From Plectrocnemia conspersa (taxonomy: Eukaryota > Arthropoda > Insecta > Trichoptera > Polycentropodidae): DNA of 64,000 bases. Below, in pieces: positions 60,735 to 64,000 of the stretch. Within the stretch, counting starts at the first letter, position 1; the number at the start of each line of letters is the position of its first letter. Location of the stretch: the NCBI GenBank assembly GCA_009617715.1, contig VTFK01000075.1, positions 372,001-436,000 on the forward strand, written 5' to 3'. The translations under genes and the position numbers were made by a program. Below the pieces are notes generated by a model, which was not told the origin of the DNA, did no database searches, and saw nothing but the letters and a program-made list of their open reading frames with translations.

Positions 60735-63700
60735 TCAAACGGCTACCGCTAATTGTAAAAGTAAATTATTGTCATTGGTAATTATTTTGCACGATGATTT
60801 TTTTTATGGACTTTTGAACACCGTTGATTGGGAACAGTTGCCGTTTTGTATTTTTAATTGTGCATTATGTTTTAGCAACATTTTTTTAAATTATGACTAA
60901 CAACCTTGTTTTTCTTGGTATAAGGCAGTTAAAAAAATAATAATAATCTAAATAATATAAAAATTAATAAACTAACATGTAACTACTAATTAGACATACT
61001 TCAGAGCTGCCTGTTATTAATTAATTATTTTTTCTTAACATATCTATTAAAATTCATGCACGTCATATTCTTAAAATATTGTATCGTATCGTGTAGGTAA
61101 TAGGACCTTCACTAACTCCGCAGTCGATTGCGCTGCTTGATTTATTGATTGAGCATAAATCAGTGAAACAACCCTTTCAACGTCTGCACTATGAGCAGAA
61201 AATCCATCATTATATATTTAACGAATATCTTTTCAGAATTTAATTATTATCTTTCAAATAATTTTACGTGATCATTAATAAATACTCATTTGTTTAAGAA
61301 ACCAATACATCCTTATATTTATAATTTTGTTTACTTAACAACCATCCATTCAAAACGTTTTTTTTTCAAATATTACAAATGAGTTTTGTAACTTCTTGTT
61401 TCTACATAGAAGCTCTCATTTGTCATCGGCTTTACTCACAAATAATTTCACTTTTAATGGAATGGCGGTTTGCAGAAAAAGCAATATTGATTTGAAAATA
61501 ATCATGAAATTAGCTGATAAATAAAGGTATTTGTAAATCACAAATTATATGGATTTGCATTAGCTCAAAACTAAATTATGTGGTTGGTTTCTTTGACCTC
61601 AAAACATGACAGTGTAATAAAACTTTTTAATATTTTCGCATAGTACTCGTTTAGACATTAACACTAAACCACCATACATCATGTATGAAAAGTATTATAA
61701 CTTAAAATTGACCTAACCTAACCGACAATATATTGTAGTTATTCTATTACATCTAAAAGAGTTTACATACATGTATTTATAACTTATGTTTTTATGGCAT
61801 ACAGTGTACCCCTTATAGAGAATGGAATGATTTATCGTATGTGCATGAGCGTGTGCAAATTATAATCACATATTTTATGTATTAAATGTTTGCAAACTTT
61901 AGTAGCTCGCTAAATAATTGAATTATTTTATGCAACTATTATGTTCAATGAATTTGTCGACCACTGTACTTTATAAACTAGTGTTTCTGAATACCTGGAA
62001 TATAAGGGGCAATTTATGGAATTTATAAACAATTATTAAATAAAGGATTTATTCATATTTTATCACTATAAAACAATATAATTATTTATATTGTGTCCAA
62101 TATTTTTTTGATAATTTAATTTTTATTTTTATACATTGACATTGTGAGACATTTATAAGTGCGTTCGTTTATTTCTAAATACAAAATTTTGTATTTATAA
62201 AATATTTTTAAATCACCTAAAATTTAAATTAGCCATTCTTATCGTAGTACCACGTTACATATCGTAATTCGTATCGTGTTGAATTTATGGGATTTAGGTG
62301 AAAGTAGCTAATTTTCTCGATATCTTAAGGGTCCTTTTTTGCAAGTACATATTACCTTCTTTTAATCAAAGTCGGAAACAAAGTAGTGACTCTGCGTCAT
62401 ACCTCAAATATCTGAAGGAAATTCCTGAACGAAATATATTCCTTACGGTGGAGATTCAGGACGGCTGTGTTCGGTCTTATATACCTGTAGTGTTTAGTTA
62501 ACTCTATGTGGCCGTTATCGCCAACCAACCTCCGTTCCGCGAGTTGTTGATGTTCCGCGCCCCGTTGTCATGCCGCCCCTGTTCGCCCTAAGTCCACCCC
62601 CGTCAGCCTAGTCATTACAATACCCTTGATACATATAAGAGAAAATCCAATATCTCTTTAATTTTCAATCGTCTGTTCAATGATTGGGGGTGAAACTACT
62701 ACTTATTATTGAAATACATGATAGGCGTAACAGTGGATCAAATATCAATAAGATCGGCAATGATGTATAGGTTCCGTCATATAAAAAGAGCGGTGGACGA
62801 CTGTTTAGGGGATAGGTCTGCGCATATATAAGTTGCGCACAAAGTTACTTATTATTTTATTTCAATAATTTATTTCAAATGTCTATTCAATATAAAAAAA
62901 AAATGTTTTTTGATGTAGTTTTAATACAAATTAACAGTATTACATATTTATTCCATTCCTAATTACACCTTCCGTCAGATCGTTATGGATCATATGGAAA
63001 CCAAATGAGGCCGTGGTGTTGGTGAAAGTATTTTTAGTATCCATTTTGAAATTAATTATATAAAAAATATAGTTTTGATTACACTAAAATTAAAGTTATT
63101 ATCACTATTGAATATGTATCAAGAGATCGAGGTATATATACATATATCATTATTATTTATAAATGTCATTTAAATTTAGATTTTACTTTAAACACTATAT
63201 AAATTTAACTTTTCTTGCTTTTATCTTCGACATTCGTCCAAGTTTAATATTGTTTACAGTATCAATGGAAATGTGCATGTTTTTTGGCAGCCTTCGGCTC
63301 TCCGCTTTTGTAAATTAAAAGGAATCGCAATTGTGTTATTTGCACTCGATGGTTTACAGTATTTTTTGTTAAAATTTGTCCCTTAAGTGATTTTATGACC
63401 TGGGCCATTTCCGCTCGCCTTTATTAATTTGTGCCAAAGTTGTCGCCATCGGTAGGCATGTCGTCTAAAAGATCTAAATACGGTTTTATTACTTTATGAC
63501 CCATCGGTCACTCAATATTGTTACCGTTGAAAATTTATTTTTTGCAATTTTTTTTATCAAATGCAGTGAGACATCATATATTATAAAAATAATTGACTAT
63601 TGTTTTGCCGCCAATCGCCATTAGTTATTCTTCTAGTACTGTAGCGATAGGGTTTCATAATATGCTTGTTTAGTTGAAATGTAAAATCACATAAAAACTC

Positions 63701-64000
63701 TTAAATCTGGTGTCCGATAAGAATTTGTCCGAGCTCAGTCAGACAGATCCGAACTCGTACATTTTGCGTCTGTGGCCAAGCCCGGACAAATCCGTCAGAT
63801 GTCCGACGGGCAGATCCGTGCGTGTGTGCTTGGCTAATATATTATCTGAAATAAAACCAAATATATGTCTCAATATAAATACCTAAATCTCTACAATAAT
63901 GTTTTTTGGAATTCTAAATTAGTTAAAAGTATAGGTAAGTAAACATTATTCTGTATTTAGTAGTAAATTATTTTTTATATTATGTACTGTATCTAAGGGG

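Larger units (their letters stand above)
52900..64000. other. AT-rich region with no confirmed gene
   Basis: Eleven kilobases without a recognised coding gene. Content: a GC-raised block at 55850-56110, the repeat element at 56495-56975, a possible minus-strand exon at 60544-60734, a GC-raised block at 62340-62640 and a motif-rich stretch at 63700-63840. The open frames elsewhere are short and show no known domain. An unseen HFM1 continuation or another gene's intron cannot be excluded. Confidence 0.4.

Overview
This is AT-rich, intron-rich nuclear DNA from an arthropod, most probably an insect. The support is short GT-AG introns inside genes, an insect cuticular protein, mariner and hAT-type transposon remnants, and many short dispersed repeats. 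It is unlikely to be a Drosophila-like fly, because it carries SPATA22-like and HFM1-like meiotic genes that flies of that kind are generally reported to lack. I could not settle the order; a moth-like genome is one possibility. No viral, bacterial or CRISPR content was seen.

Layout. Five protein-coding genes can be read exon by exon. (1) 4384-33821, minus: an eight-exon gene spread over 29 kb, recognised as SPATA22 (meiotic single-strand-DNA factor) from its C-terminal domain. (2) 36417-38947, plus: geminin, the DNA-replication licensing inhibitor. (3) 39257-40634, minus: a Death-domain plus SEFIR-domain adaptor of the IL-17-receptor adaptor (CIKS/Act1) type, convergent with geminin and only about 310 bases from it. 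(4) 42620-48280, plus: the helicase core of HFM1/MER3, the meiotic crossover helicase; its C-terminal half is not visible in the window. (5) 51692-52069, minus: a small secreted cuticular protein with a chitin-binding RR domain. An intron-containing, broken geminin duplicate lies inside a SPATA22 intron (31642-32395).

The rest is introns and intergenic DNA: about 0-4.4 kb, the giant SPATA22 introns (6.9-20.8 kb and 21.0-30.8 kb), 33.8-36.4 kb, 40.6-42.6 kb and 52.9-64 kb. It is full of decayed mobile DNA: two adjacent deleted mariners (18.8-19.9 kb), a deleted mariner-like transposase (25.6-26.2 kb), a tRNA-derived SINE (24.2-24.5 kb), a 382-base palindromic element (5.56-5.94 kb), a degenerate multicopy arthropod gene inside an HFM1 intron (44.1-45.5 kb), and two elements with inverted arrays of short subterminal repeats (48.3-50.1 kb and 56.5-57.0 kb). 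Several blocks of raised GC content within the SPATA22 introns may be regulatory.

Two of the five genes (SPATA22 and HFM1) act in meiotic recombination, and geminin controls replication licensing. They are not an operon and the co-location may be chance. All calls come from reading the sequence by eye against remembered families; no searches were run.
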